A DNA stretch of 64,000 nucleotides from Butyricicoccus sp. GTDB taxonomy: Bacteria; Bacillota; Clostridia; Oscillospirales; Butyricicoccaceae. The notes beneath the pieces were generated by a model. The model worked only from the letters and a program-made list of their open reading frames with translations, was not told where the DNA came from and ran no database searches. Shown here piece after piece: positions 53,201 to 61,900 of the stretch (positions are counted from its first letter, which is position 1; each line of letters starts with the position of its first letter). Made by a program: the position numbers and the translations under genes. The stretch lies in contig JAGHIZ010000059.1 of assembly GCA_017886875.1 (NCBI GenBank), forward strand, positions 1-64,000, given 5' to 3'.

Positions 53201-53599
53201 TTATTTCATATATTTTTCTACAATTTTTACTGCATCTTCAATACAGCCTGTACAAGAACGAATAACATTACCAGTTTCAACGCCTTTAAGCTCTCTGCAA
53301 ATAACGCTTTCATTCATCTGTTTAAATTCATCTGCAATAGCACGATTTATTTTATAGGTTTCACCTTTAGTTTTGCCTATATTATCAAGTCCACCGCTAT
53401 TTTTCATGCCTGCAACCATACATGCACCAGATACAGCACCGCAAATTTCCATTTGACCAACACCAAGACCAAATGCTTCACTCATTTTATAAGCGGTTTG
53501 TTCATCTAGTCCTAAATCATCAGCAAACGCACACACAACAGCTTGTGCACAGTTATAACCCTTATCATGTAGGCTAACAGCTTTTTCTGCTTTAGTCAT
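53201..53599 (-). CDS. C_GCAxxG_C_C family redox protein
   Basis: A 132-residue protein of the C_GCAxxG_C_C family. The defining cysteines are seen: GYNCAQAV, then CGAVSGACMVAG, and C-terminal CRELKG and CTGCIEDAV. Such proteins bind a metal or cluster or work in redox chemistry; the function is not settled. The ATG at 53599 is 8 bases after AAGGA; a TTG 18 bases upstream covers the binding site. It starts 18 bases after the amidase stop, so it is co-transcribed with that gene. Confidence 0.85.
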   Translation of the reverse strand: MTKAEKAVSLHDKGYNCAQAVVCAFADDLGLDEQTAYKMSEAFGLGVGQMEICGAVSGACMVAGMKNSGGLDNIGKTKGETYKINRAIADEFKQMNESVICRELKGVETGNVIRSCTGCIEDAVKIVEKYMK

Positions 53600-53617
53600 A
53601 AAATCAGTCCTTATCAA

Positions 53618-54967
53618 TTAATATTCATGGGTTGAATAGAAATCCAAAATTGCATCATGCATAGCTTGAGCTTCTCTTTCAACGCCTTCATTACTCAATA
53701 TACATTCTACATCATTTGCATTGTCGATATATGCATATTCACTGATTATAGCAAGTAAATCTACATTTGCTGCATAGCGTAAAATTGCATAATAATCGCC
53801 ATTGCTACCTTCTCTAAAAGTAGTTGGTGCGTGACGTTTTCTACCAGCTTCAAGGTATTCTTTTTCAAAAGATTGGGCAAGCTCATAACCATCGCCACCA
53901 TTTTTATATTTAATCTGTGCCAGAATATCAAAACCAGAAGCATTTCCATTAAATGCATTATGATGTATACTGATTAGCATATCAGCAGTATTTGCATTGC
54001 TTTCTATTATCTTTTTACGCTCGGAGAAAGTTACAGTTTTATCAGTTTCAGCACTCATAATAACATTAGCACCACTTGCTTCAAGTAAATCACGCAGACA
54101 AAGAGCAACAGGTAAATTAAAATCAGTTTCGTATATTCCACCACCAGCATTTACTTTACGATTTTGGTAAGTAAAAAATGCATAAGGTGCAGTACCGCCA
54201 GCTCCTGGGTCTGTTCCGCCATGACCTACGTCAATAAGAACGGTTAATTTACCATCAACTTTATTAGGTGTAGGCTCTGGCTCTGGTTCTGGAGTAGGGG
54301 TGATTATATCGCTTGGTGAGTTTCCATCAGGTTCACTTGTTTCAGGAGTATCAGGTTCGCTTGTTTCAGGAGTATCAGGTTCGCTTGTTTCAGGGGTATC
54401 AGGTCCAGTATAACTTGGAGTACGTATTATAGCTTGTCGGCTAGAGTCTTTATAAGAAACATCAAAACCAAAAACTTCACCCATATCACGAAGTTTATAA
54501 TATGTGTTACCGTTTATGCTATATGCTTCCATTTCTACTTTTTTACCATCTAGCAATATTTGGCTATCTGTTTGATAAGCGATTTGGTCACCACTGCTTG
54601 AAGCTTTCATTTCTGAGCCATTAGGGACATATTTTTCACCGCTTTTAGTGATAATTTGTCGAGTTTCTTCATCATAATCCACACTAAATTGGCAATCCTT
54701 GCCATTCATAAGATATGCTAAATCTCTAAGCTTAAAATATGTATATGCACCATAAGCATCAACACTGATAAGATATGCAATAGGCTTAACTTGTTCACCA
54801 TCTAAATAAATTTCCATTTGGCTAACATATGCTTTTTTACCTTGGGTACTTGCTGCATATACAGCAGGAATATCGGGTGTAACTTCAATTTCTTCATTTG
54901 TTGCATAGCTTACGCCAGATAGCATAGAAGAAAATAGCAATGTAAATGCTATAAATCTTTTTCTCAT
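53618..54967 (-). CDS. N-acetylmuramoyl-L-alanine amidase with stalk domain
   Basis: A 449-residue exported cell-wall hydrolase. Signal peptide about 1-22. Residues about 45-190 form a copper-amine-oxidase-N-like stalk, with repeated YFKLRDLAYLMNG / YYKLRDMGEVFG. A Pro/Thr/Glu linker follows with three tandem TPETSEPD units and PEPEPEPT. The C-terminal Amidase_3 domain (about 243-446) has zinc ligands in IDVGHGG, GGGIYETDF and SIHHNAF, and catalytic Glu in IISEYAYIDN. It cleaves the amide bond between muramic acid and the stem peptide. AAAGGAT precedes the ATG, in a leader with a stable hairpin. Confidence 0.92.
   Translation of the reverse strand: MRKRFIAFTLLFSSMLSGVSYATNEEIEVTPDIPAVYAASTQGKKAYVSQMEIYLDGEQVKPIAYLISVDAYGAYTYFKLRDLAYLMNGKDCQFSVDYDEETRQIITKSGEKYVPNGSEMKASSSGDQIAYQTDSQILLDGKKVEMEAYSINGNTYYKLRDMGEVFGFDVSYKDSSRQAIIRTPSYTGPDTPETSEPDTPETSEPDTPETSEPDGNSPSDIITPTPEPEPEPTPNKVDGKLTVLIDVGHGGTDPGAGGTAPYAFFTYQNRKVNAGGGIYETDFNLPVALCLRDLLEASGANVIMSAETDKTVTFSERKKIIESNANTADMLISIHHNAFNGNASGFDILAQIKYKNGGDGYELAQSFEKEYLEAGRKRHAPTTFREGSNGDYYAILRYAANVDLLAIISEYAYIDNANDVECILSNEGVEREAQAMHDAILDFYSTHEY
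54330..54401 (-). repeat. Three tandem 24-base repeats in the amidase linker
   Basis: Units at 54330-54353, 54354-54377 and 54378-54401 differ from each other by one base at a time and encode TPETSEPD. Such in-frame 24-base repeats can change copy number by slippage, altering linker length without frameshift. Confidence 0.9.
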
Positions 54968-54996
54968 AATAAATCCTTTCTGTTCTGCAAAAGTAA

Positions 54997-55016
54997 TACG
55001 GCTGCAAGCAGCCGTA
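54997..55016 (-). promoter_or_regulatory. Hairpin in the amidase 5' untranslated region
   Basis: TACGGCTGC and GCAGCCGTA form a perfect 9-bp inverted repeat with a 2-base centre, about 30 bases before the start codon and downstream of the predicted promoter. No T-run follows on the minus strand, so it is a leader structure rather than a terminator. Confidence 0.55.
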
Positions 55017-55047
55017 CAATAAAAAAACCTAACATATATAATATAAC

Positions 55048-55075
55048 ATTATAAGACAAAATTCTCAAGTTACAA
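55048..55075 (-). promoter_or_regulatory. Amidase gene promoter
   Basis: On the minus strand TTGTAA (55075-55070), a 16-base spacer and TATAAT (55053-55048). Confidence 0.55.
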
Positions 55076-55156
55076 ATGTTACGTGTAACAAAAATGTAAA
55101 ATAAATGGAATTTAGATTGATTTTTAGCACATAATTTGTGTTTATATTACAAAAAA

Positions 55157-55906
55157 TTATGCTTTACCTTCTTCAAACTCATATAAATCTATGCCTCTGA
55201 TTTTCTTAAAGTAATTATTTAGGCGGTCAAAATCTGCATTTATTATAAGTTCTTCAGGAAAACCAATTTCTTCAAGCATAGATAGTGCAGAGTCGGTTTT
55301 ACCAACCATAAAAGATATATGGGAATCGCTTGTAACAACAATAGGTACACGATATTTCATGCAAAGCTTAGCTATGCTAGTGCAGTTTTCTTTACTACCT
55401 TTTCTTATTGCAAGTGAGTTATTATTTATTTCTACTATTTTACCGAATTCATTACATTGAGAAATAATTCTTTCTTGGTCAAATTCATAATTTTGATTGC
55501 CAAGGTGACCAAGTGTATTAACATATGGTATTCTTAAAATATTTTCTAAAGCTTTTGTATGAACTTCAGAATTTACAGGAGGAAAACAAACCTCATGAAA
55601 AGATGCAATAACATAGTCTAAATGCTTAAAATGCCTTTCTTCCATAGGGTCTGTAGTGCCATTTGGAGGCATAATATTCATTTCAATGCCACGGATTACA
55701 CAAATACCATCAATTTTACGAGGAACTATATTTAAATTGGAAAAATGCCATTGATGAGCACCATCTGCCATACTTGGAGCATGGTTTGTTATTGCAATAG
55801 CATCAAGTCCAGCACGTTTTGCACCTTGAACCATTTCTTCAAGAGAGCTATAAGCATGATGAGAAACATTGGTATGAGTGTGTAAATCTGCTACAAGTTT
55901 AATCAT
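55157..55906 (-). CDS. PHP domain phosphatase/phosphoesterase (YcdX-like)
   Basis: A 249-residue PHP-fold enzyme. The trinuclear metal ligands are in ADLHTHTNVSHHAYS, AITNHAP, GIEMN, VIASFHE and TSDSHI. The overall pattern resembles YcdX-type phosphatases and the PHP domain of polymerases. Histidinol-phosphatase is possible but this lacks the typical longer form, and the only his gene here is far away at 4860. AAAGGAT precedes the ATG. It is downstream of hprK with a hairpin in between. Confidence 0.8.
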   Translation of the reverse strand: MIKLVADLHTHTNVSHHAYSSLEEMVQGAKRAGLDAIAITNHAPSMADGAHQWHFSNLNIVPRKIDGICVIRGIEMNIMPPNGTTDPMEERHFKHLDYVIASFHEVCFPPVNSEVHTKALENILRIPYVNTLGHLGNQNYEFDQERIISQCNEFGKIVEINNNSLAIRKGSKENCTSIAKLCMKYRVPIVVTSDSHISFMVGKTDSALSMLEEIGFPEELIINADFDRLNNYFKKIRGIDLYEFEEGKA

Positions 55907-55938
55907 AAATAAAAAATCCTTTCTTTTTTAGCAATAGA

Positions 55939-55971
55939 ACAGGACTGCAACTTAAAAAGCTACAGCCCTGT
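55939..55971 (-). promoter_or_regulatory. Intercistronic hairpin between hprK and the PHP gene
   Basis: On the minus-strand RNA, 55971-55959 pairs with 55951-55939 as a continuous 13-bp helix with three G-U pairs and a 7-base loop. On the plus strand the same positions give three A-C mismatches, so the structure belongs to the hprK transcript. The T-run after it is poor (TTCTATT); it may be a weak terminator or a processing/stability element. Confidence 0.5.
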
Positions 55972-55976
55972 ATTTT

Positions 55977-56909
55977 TTAGTTACCAAATGAGCGAAGCAT
56001 ACGTTCTTGAAGCTCCTTAGCTGCATTATAACCCATTTTCTTATAACGGTTATTCATAGCTGCAACTTCAATAATTACAGCTAGATTTCGACCTGGTTTT
56101 ACAGGAATGGTAAGAGATGGTACACGAATATCTAAAATACTTGTGGTTTGACCATCAAGTCCAAGTCTATCATATTGTTTGCCATCTTCCCAGTTTTCAA
56201 GGTTTATAACAAGTTCAATTTTTTCTGTAAGTTTTACAGAGCCTACACCAAAAATACGGCGTACATCAACAATACCTATACCACGAAGCTCAATAAAATA
56301 GCGAATAACATCAGGTGATGTACCAACAAGGGTTTTATCAGATACACGTTTAACTTCAACAGCATCATCTGCAATAAGTCTGTGACCACGCTTTACAAGC
56401 TCAATAGCGGTTTCTGACTTACCAACGCCAGAGTCACCTAAAAGCAGTACACCTTCACCATAAATTTCAATAAGCACACCATGAAGTGTAATTCGTGGTG
56501 CAAGAGAAACTTTAAGGGAAGCTACAAGGGCATTCATAATAGTAGAAGTAAATTCATTAGTTCTTAAAATTGGAACATTGTATTTTTTAGCAGCTTCAAT
56601 ACATTCAGGAAATACATCAATATTTCTGGAAATAATCATAGCTGGGATACCAGTTTCAAACAATCTGTCAAAAATCTCCTGACGTTTTTCATGTTCAAAG
56701 CTCTCTACATAGGTTGTTTCAACCTTGCCCATGACTTGTAGGCGGTTAGGGTCGAAAAAGTCAAAAAAACCAGCAAGCTGCAAACCTGGACGGCTCACAT
56801 CATCTCTTGTAATCTCGGTTTTTTCAAAGCCATCTGGCCCATAAACGACTTCAAAATTAAATTCTTGAATAAGGTCTTTTAAAGACACACCAAACTCTTT
56901 TAACTGCAT
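55977..56909 (-). CDS. hprK: HPr kinase/phosphorylase
   Basis: A 310-residue bifunctional enzyme that phosphorylates and dephosphorylates HPr at Ser46, controlling carbon catabolite repression in Firmicutes. The N-terminal domain (1-130) leads to Walker A GDSGVGKSE (about 153-161), LIADDAVEV, and the HprK signature ELRGIGIVDVRRIFG (about 201-215). The C-terminal NRYKKMGYNAAKELQERM is typical. GGAGGGC precedes the ATG. No hpr (ptsH) is in the window. Confidence 0.95.
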   Translation of the reverse strand: MQLKEFGVSLKDLIQEFNFEVVYGPDGFEKTEITRDDVSRPGLQLAGFFDFFDPNRLQVMGKVETTYVESFEHEKRQEIFDRLFETGIPAMIISRNIDVFPECIEAAKKYNVPILRTNEFTSTIMNALVASLKVSLAPRITLHGVLIEIYGEGVLLLGDSGVGKSETAIELVKRGHRLIADDAVEVKRVSDKTLVGTSPDVIRYFIELRGIGIVDVRRIFGVGSVKLTEKIELVINLENWEDGKQYDRLGLDGQTTSILDIRVPSLTIPVKPGRNLAVIIEVAAMNNRYKKMGYNAAKELQERMLRSFGN

Positions 56910-56950
56910 TTTCTCAGCCCTCCTGCGATTTTTGGGGGATTTATATGCTT

Positions 56951-56979
56951 ATTATAGACGAGTTTTTATTATTTTTCAA
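56951..56979 (-). promoter_or_regulatory. hprK promoter
   Basis: On the minus strand TTGAAA (56979-56974), a 17-base spacer and TATAAT (56956-56951), 42 bases before the start. Confidence 0.7.
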
Positions 56980-57038
56980 CGCTTATACACAGATATACAG
57001 ATATTTTTTATATACTCCAAAAAAAATCAAAAAAACAC

Positions 57039-57067
57039 TTGATTTTTCCTAAACTTCATGGTAATAT
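57039..57067 (+). promoter_or_regulatory. rpmB promoter
   Basis: TTGATT (57039-57044), a 17-base spacer and TAATAT (57062-57067). It is divergent from hprK. Confidence 0.6.
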
Positions 57068-57111
57068 TATATACGTTACTCAATGCCTTGTAGATAAGGA
57101 GGTGTAGGAAA

Positions 57112-57300
57112 ATGGCAAAGTGTGATATTTGCGGTAAGGGCGTAACCTTTGGTATCAAGGTTTCTCACTCTCACAGACGTTCTAACAGAACTTGGAAGCC
57201 TAACGTTCGTCGTGTTAAAGCGATTGTAAACGGTACTCCATGCCATGTCAACGTATGTACTCGATGCCTCCGCTCCGGCAAGGTTACTCGTGCAATCTAA
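57112..57300 (+). CDS. rpmB: 50S ribosomal protein L28
   Basis: A 62-residue ribosomal protein. AKCDICGKGVTFGIKVSHSHRRSNRTWKPN is the standard L28 start, and VCTRCLRSGKV completes a four-cysteine zinc form (CxxC near the N-terminus, CxxC near the C-terminus), as opposed to the cysteine-free paralogue used under zinc shortage. AAGGAGGTG precedes the ATG. G/C-ending codons suggest high expression. Confidence 0.97.
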   Translation: MAKCDICGKGVTFGIKVSHSHRRSNRTWKPNVRRVKAIVNGTPCHVNVCTRCLRSGKVTRAI

Positions 57301-57331
57301 TGATTGGTACATCTTGACGAATTTCACAAAG

Positions 57332-57357
57332 ACCACTCGTTTTTGAGTGGTTTTTTT
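57332..57357 (+). terminator. rpmB terminator
   Basis: ACCACTC (57332-57338) and GAGTGGT (57345-57351), then T7. Confidence 0.9.
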
Positions 57358-57457
57358 CTTTTATAAAAAATATATCTACGACATATTTCGACAAGATTTT
57401 TTTAGTTTAAATGTTATTATATGTAAGTAAAGCCAAAGAAGGGTAAAGGAGTATGTT

Positions 57458-57661
57458 ATGTTAAGGTATGTTGCAGTAAAAGAAAATGAAAAAAATGGCA
57501 TTTCTGCTTGTGAAGAAGAAAAAATTCTAAATACTATCTGGGATATTTCACCAGATTATAGTGATGTTCAGAATTTAGCTGATACACTAAATAAACTTGA
57601 GGTGTCTTTAATTCATTTTAAGGATATAATCGAAGATTATGTACAGCAAATGGCAATGTAA
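57458..57661 (+). CDS. Small protein of unknown function (67 aa)
   Basis: A 67-residue acidic, soluble protein without membrane segment, signal peptide or cysteine cluster (one Cys). It looks mostly helical (ILNTIWDISPDYSDVQNLADTLNKLEVSLIHFKDIIEDYVQQM). I do not recognise the family. It is likely a real gene: AAAGGAG lies 6 bases before the ATG, it stands alone between the rpmB terminator and its own strong terminator, and no gene overlaps it. An adaptor or regulator role is conceivable only from its size. Confidence 0.6.
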   Translation: MLRYVAVKENEKNGISACEEEKILNTIWDISPDYSDVQNLADTLNKLEVSLIHFKDIIEDYVQQMAM

Positions 57662-57717
57662 ACTTTAAAATTTTTTTGATTGGCAAAACCATAATATTAT
57701 GAAAAAGTTAAATATTT

Positions 57718-57759
57718 AGGCGAACAGATTAAAAGTTATATCTGTTCGCCTGTTTTTAT
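57718..57759 (+). terminator. Terminator of the 67-aa gene
   Basis: GGCGAACAGAT (57719-57729) and ATCTGTTCGCC (57740-57750) form an 11-bp stem followed by TGTTTTTATTT. The minus reading, after the EamA gene, has a weaker tail. Confidence 0.82.
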
Positions 57760-58604
57760 TTCATATTTAATTTATACATAATAACTGATACACCACAAAT
57801 TATGATATATCCTATTATGCTTATAAAATCTGGCACTTGGGAGAATAATATAAAGCCAAGTATTGCAGAGAAAATAACCTGTGTATAATCATAAACAGAA
57901 ATTTCTCTTGCTGGTGCATTAGAATATGCAGCGGTAATTGAAAATTGACCACATGCGGCACTAAGCCCTGCAAGCAGCAACATCAATACCTGATAAATTG
58001 ACATTGGTGTATAGTCAAATATTAAAACAGGTAATGTAACAATACATGAAAATCCTGAGAAAAACAGCACAATCATAGCACCTTGTTCGCCACGCTGTCC
58101 TAAATATCTAACCGCTGTGTATGCTGCACCTGCTGAAAGACCGCCAAACACACCTATAAATGCTGGAAATGCTGAAATTGAAAATCCTGGTTTTACAATA
58201 AGCAATGCACCAACAAAAGCTGCTAATATGCCAAAAACTTGATAAAGTTTAAGTTTTTCTTTAAGAAATAAATAAGAAAATAATATTGCAAAAAATGGTG
58301 AAAGCTTATTTAGCATAGATGCATCAGATAAAAGCAAATGGTCAACAGCATAAAAATTACATAAAATTCCCAGTGTGCCCATAAAAGAGCGAATAAGTAA
58401 AAATGGCAAATTTCTTTTTTGAATTTTAAAATCTTTTTTATCACGAATAATTATAAATGCTGCAAATAAAAGTGCAACAAAATTTCTAAAAAAGCTCTTT
58501 TGTATAGATGGAATATCACCAGAAAGTTTTACAAATGTATTCATAAGTGCAAAGCAAAATGCAGAACACAAAATATATAAAATAGCTTTATTTTTTGATT
58601 TCAT
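57756..58604 (-). CDS. EamA (DMT superfamily) transporter
   Basis: A 282-residue membrane protein with ten predicted helices arranged as two EamA repeats (about 5-135 and 148-280), the pattern of drug/metabolite transporters. SDASMLNKLSPFFAILFSYLFLKEKL is the conserved end of repeat 1, and APAREISVYDYTQVIFSAILGFILFSQVP that of repeat 2. Substrate unknown; relatives export amino acids or take up metabolites. It follows the rpoD terminator on the same strand; AAAGATG precedes the ATG, a weak site. Confidence 0.85.
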   Translation of the reverse strand: MKSKNKAILYILCSAFCFALMNTFVKLSGDIPSIQKSFFRNFVALLFAAFIIIRDKKDFKIQKRNLPFLLIRSFMGTLGILCNFYAVDHLLLSDASMLNKLSPFFAILFSYLFLKEKLKLYQVFGILAAFVGALLIVKPGFSISAFPAFIGVFGGLSAGAAYTAVRYLGQRGEQGAMIVLFFSGFSCIVTLPVLIFDYTPMSIYQVLMLLLAGLSAACGQFSITAAYSNAPAREISVYDYTQVIFSAILGFILFSQVPDFISIIGYIIICGVSVIMYKLNMK

Positions 58605-58631
58605 AATATCATCTTTCTAATTTTAATTTTA

Positions 58632-58669
58632 CACAAAAAGAAAACAGCAAATAAATGCTGTTTTCTTTT
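58632..58669 (-). terminator. rpoD terminator
   Basis: AAAAGAAAACAGCA (58636-58649) and TGCTGTTTTCTTTT (58656-58669), a perfect 14-bp stem followed on the minus strand by TTTTTGTG. Confidence 0.85.
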
Positions 58670-58670
58670 A

Positions 58671-59891
58671 TTAGTTTAAGAAATCCTTTAGCTTTTTAGA
58701 GCGTGATGGGTGACGAAGTTTACGAAGTGCTTTAGCTTCAATTTGGCGAATACGCTCACGGGTTACCTTAAATTCTTTACCGACTTCCTCAAGTGTACGT
58801 GTGTGACCGTCGTCAATGCCAAAACGCAGACGAAGAACTTTTTCTTCTCTTGGTGTAAGGGTTTGAAGCACCTCAACAAGCTGTTCTTTTAAGAGCATAA
58901 AAGAAGCTGCTTCTGCTGGTTCTGGAGCGTCATCATCTGGTATGAAATCGCCAAGATGTGAATCTTCTTCTTCACCGATAGGGGTTTCAAGAGATACAGG
59001 CTCTTGTGCGATTTTTAGAATATCACGCACACGGTCAACAGGCATATTCATTTCAGCAGCAATTTCTTCTGGAGATGGGTCATGACCTAACTCTTGAAGT
59101 AGCTGACGGGATACACGAATAACCTTGTTAATGGTTTCTACCATGTGTACAGGGATACGTATAGTTCTTGCTTGGTCTGCAATAGCTCTTGTGATAGCTT
59201 GACGAATCCACCATGTAGCATAAGTAGAGAACTTATAACCCTTTGTATAGTCAAACTTTTCAACTGCTTTAATAAGACCTAAATTACCTTCCTGAATTAA
59301 GTCTAAAAACAGCATACCACGACCAACATAACGTTTAGCAATGGATACAACAAGGCGTAAATTAGCCTCTGCAAGACGTTTTTTAGCACGTTCACCAGCT
59401 TTAATTGCTCTGTTCCACTGAACAATTTCGTCAGCTTGAACTGCATCATGATTTTCTTTAGACTCGTATTCGTCCATTTTCTCAGATGCTGCTACACCGT
59501 CCATAATCTTTTTAGCAAGGTCAATTTCTTCTTCAGGGGAAAGAAGGTCAACCTTACCAATCTCTTTTAGATACATACGAACAGGGTCATCAATAGCAAA
59601 GCCTTCTGCTAAAACTGAGGTGTCAACAAGCTCTTCTTCTGGCACTTCTTCAACTTCAGATGCTTTAAATTCAGCTTCATCATCGCCAATAGGTGCTTCA
59701 AGTACATCGCCGCCTTCAATTTCAATGCCCTCATGTTCAAGGGTTTCATAAAGCTTGTCAATGTCCTCTGTTTCAAGTTCAACGGCACTTAGTGCATCTG
59801 CAATTTCCTTTAATGTGAGTTTACCGTTTTTCTTGCCTAGAGCAAGAAGGTCACGAATAACCTGCATTTGCTGTTCTGCACTCTGGTTCAT
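58671..59891 (-). CDS. rpoD: Primary sigma factor RpoD (SigA)
   Basis: A 406-residue group 1 sigma-70 factor. Region 1.1 (1-75) is followed by 1.2 ([26 protein letters not shown]), region 2 ([55 protein letters not shown] for -10 recognition), region 3, and region 4.2 ([29 protein letters not shown]) for -35 recognition. It is compact, lacking the long non-conserved insertion of proteobacterial RpoD, as in Firmicutes. The TTGACA/TATAAT-like promoters in this window are its expected targets. Seven bases separate it from dnaG. Confidence 0.97.
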   Translation of the reverse strand: MNQSAEQQMQVIRDLLALGKKNGKLTLKEIADALSAVELETEDIDKLYETLEHEGIEIEGGDVLEAPIGDDEAEFKASEVEEVPEEELVDTSVLAEGFAIDDPVRMYLKEIGKVDLLSPEEEIDLAKKIMDGVAASEKMDEYESKENHDAVQADEIVQWNRAIKAGERAKKRLAEANLRLVVSIAKRYVGRGMLFLDLIQEGNLGLIKAVEKFDYTKGYKFSTYATWWIRQAITRAIADQARTIRIPVHMVETINKVIRVSRQLLQELGHDPSPEEIAAEMNMPVDRVRDILKIAQEPVSLETPIGEEEDSHLGDFIPDDDAPEPAEAASFMLLKEQLVEVLQTLTPREEKVLRLRFGIDDGHTRTLEEVGKEFKVTRERIRQIEAKALRKLRHPSRSKKLKDFLN

Positions 59892-59897
59892 ATTCTA

Positions 59898-61643
59898 TTA
59901 CCTCCAAAATTTTTTTTCTTTTTTAGCCTTTGCAAGTGCTAGCAAAGGGTCAGTTGTGCTGTCAGATTGTTTTAATTTACAGCTTTTTATTTTATTTATG
60001 TAGTCATCAAGAGCTTTTTCACGCATAGCGGGCACAGGTCTGCTTGTTATAGTTGTAAGTAGAGAGAGAGCCTCAGGCTCAAAATGACCTTCAAAAGCGG
60101 GGATAGTTATATTTTTATTGTTATTATAAAGCTCAAGAGCATGTATAAAAAATGCTTTTAATATAGGAGAAGTAAAATCATCTGGTGAAATTTTGCCATT
60201 TAAATAGCTAACTAATGTATTATCTCCGAAAATAACAGATAAAATACCCTCCTCTGAACGTGCAGAAGTTATATTTTCATATTTAAATGATTTATCTTTA
60301 GGTTGTGCGTTTTGAGTTACTGAGCGTACTTCACGCCTTTTTTCTTTTTTTAAACTTTGATTACGTTTTTGTAAAGCATTTTTAACTTCAACCGTCATAG
60401 ATTGAGGTGATATTTTAGCCATATTAGCCACACGAGTGGTATAAATTTCACGCTCAATATCACTATCTATTAAAGCGAGAATATAAGCCGCTTCTTTTAA
60501 AAATGATATTCGGTCTTGGTCTTCTTCAAGGTCAAATTTTGAAGCGATATTATTTATTTTATATGCTATATCATCAGAGCTTTGTTCTATAAGTCTACGA
60601 AAAGCATCAGAACCCTTTTCTTTTATAAACTGGTCGGGGTCTTTTGCATTTGGTATACGAAGTACACGCACATTAAGCCCAGATTTTTTCAAAATATCAA
60701 TAGCTCTTTGTGCAGCCATTTGACCTGCATTATCAGCATCATAAGAGATAATAATATTTTTAGTGTATCGAGCAATAAGCCTTGCTTGTTCTTCGGTTAA
60801 AGCTGTGCCAAGAGAGGCAACAGCACTATCAAAACCCGCTTGATGAAGTGCGATAACGTCCATATAACCTTCGGCAAGAATGAAATAATCATTAGTTGTT
60901 TTTCGGGCTTTTTCTATTGCAAAAAGATTTCGGCTTTTATGGAAAATAGCCGTTTCTGGTGAGTTTAAATATTTAGGTTTTGAGTCGTCCATAACTCGAC
61001 CACCAAAAGCGATAACATTTCCTCTTAAATCAAAAATAGGGAACATAACACGATTTCTAAATTTATCATATAAGTTACCTTTTTCACTTTTGGCAACAAG
61101 TCCACATGCTAAAAGCTCATCTTGAGTATAGCCTTTTTCTTTCATAGCGTCCATTGTAGCGAAAAAAGAATTAGGTGCAAAACCTAGACCGAAACGGTTC
61201 ATAGTTTTTCGTGTTAAACCTCTTTTAGCAAAATATTGCTGAACATTAATATTTTCAGGTTTCCAAAGCTCGGAATAATAAAATCTAGCAGTATCTTTCA
61301 TAAGAGCTAAAAGCCTTTCACGGCTTTTAGATGTTTTTTTATCATAATTGTTTTCTGGGACAGTCATGCCATTTTGTTTAGCAAGGAAAGATACAGCATC
61401 ATAAAATTCCAGTCCTTCAGCTCGCATAATAAAGGATATTACACCACCGCCAACACCACAACCAAAACAATGAAATATTTGTTTGTCTTGTGAAACAGAA
61501 AAAGAAGGAGATTTTTCATTATGAAAAGGGCAAAGTCCAAAATAATTTGAACCACTTTTTTTAAGCGATACATAACGAGAAACAACATCTACAATATCAC
61601 TTCTAGCAGTAAGTTCATCTAAAAATGATTGGTCTATAGCCAT
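59898..61643 (-). CDS. dnaG: DNA primase
   Basis: A 581-residue bacterial primase. The N-terminal CHC2 zinc domain (CPFHNEKSPSFSVSQ and HCFGCGVGG, about 38-64) binds template. The catalytic TOPRIM core contains LAEGYMDVIAL with the conserved Glu and SYDADNAGQMAAQRA with DxD. The C-terminal helicase-interaction region (about 440-575) is divergent, as usual. It leads the dnaG-rpoD operon. AAAGGAGG precedes the ATG. Confidence 0.96.
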   Translation of the reverse strand: MAIDQSFLDELTARSDIVDVVSRYVSLKKSGSNYFGLCPFHNEKSPSFSVSQDKQIFHCFGCGVGGGVISFIMRAEGLEFYDAVSFLAKQNGMTVPENNYDKKTSKSRERLLALMKDTARFYYSELWKPENINVQQYFAKRGLTRKTMNRFGLGFAPNSFFATMDAMKEKGYTQDELLACGLVAKSEKGNLYDKFRNRVMFPIFDLRGNVIAFGGRVMDDSKPKYLNSPETAIFHKSRNLFAIEKARKTTNDYFILAEGYMDVIALHQAGFDSAVASLGTALTEEQARLIARYTKNIIISYDADNAGQMAAQRAIDILKKSGLNVRVLRIPNAKDPDQFIKEKGSDAFRRLIEQSSDDIAYKINNIASKFDLEEDQDRISFLKEAAYILALIDSDIEREIYTTRVANMAKISPQSMTVEVKNALQKRNQSLKKEKRREVRSVTQNAQPKDKSFKYENITSARSEEGILSVIFGDNTLVSYLNGKISPDDFTSPILKAFFIHALELYNNNKNITIPAFEGHFEPEALSLLTTITSRPVPAMREKALDDYINKIKSCKLKQSDSTTDPLLALAKAKKEKKFWR

Positions 61644-61676
61644 ATTAAAAAACCTCCTTTAAATTTAAACTTAATT

Positions 61677-61691
61677 TAGGGTAAAACCCTA
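61677..61691. repeat. Small palindrome upstream of dnaG
   Basis: TAGGGT and ACCCTA (61677-61691) around AAA, in the dnaG leader 35 bases before the start. It could be a regulator site or a short hairpin. The rest of the 257-base gap (61644-61900) is AT-rich and holds the aroQ promoter. Confidence 0.4.
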
Positions 61692-61843
61692 CATATAATT
61701 ATTACGCAATAAAACTCTTAAAATCCTCTTTTTTTCATCATAAATTTAATAAATTTTATAATTTGTGAAAAACGTGTATTATATAGTCTAAAATATAAGA
61801 TATATTGTATATTTTATGCAGAAATTTGGGTATAAAAGCCTTG

Positions 61844-61872
61844 TTTGCAAAAAACAGAAATCGTGCTATAAT
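61844..61872 (+). promoter_or_regulatory. aroQ promoter
   Basis: TTTGCA (61844-61849), a 17-base spacer and a perfect TATAAT (61867-61872), 28 bases before the start codon. Confidence 0.6.
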
Positions 61873-61900
61873 TAAAAAAATAGCTTAGAAGGAGAAAAGT

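Noticed and set aside
53174..53509. Plus-strand frame of 111 codons after the DXS-like gene
   Set aside because: It begins inside the bidirectional terminator and is opposite the C_GCAxxG gene, whose cysteine motifs confirm the minus-strand reading.
54330..54401. CRISPR-like array
   Set aside because: The 24-base units are directly tandem with no spacers, in frame, and encode a Pro/Glu linker of the amidase.
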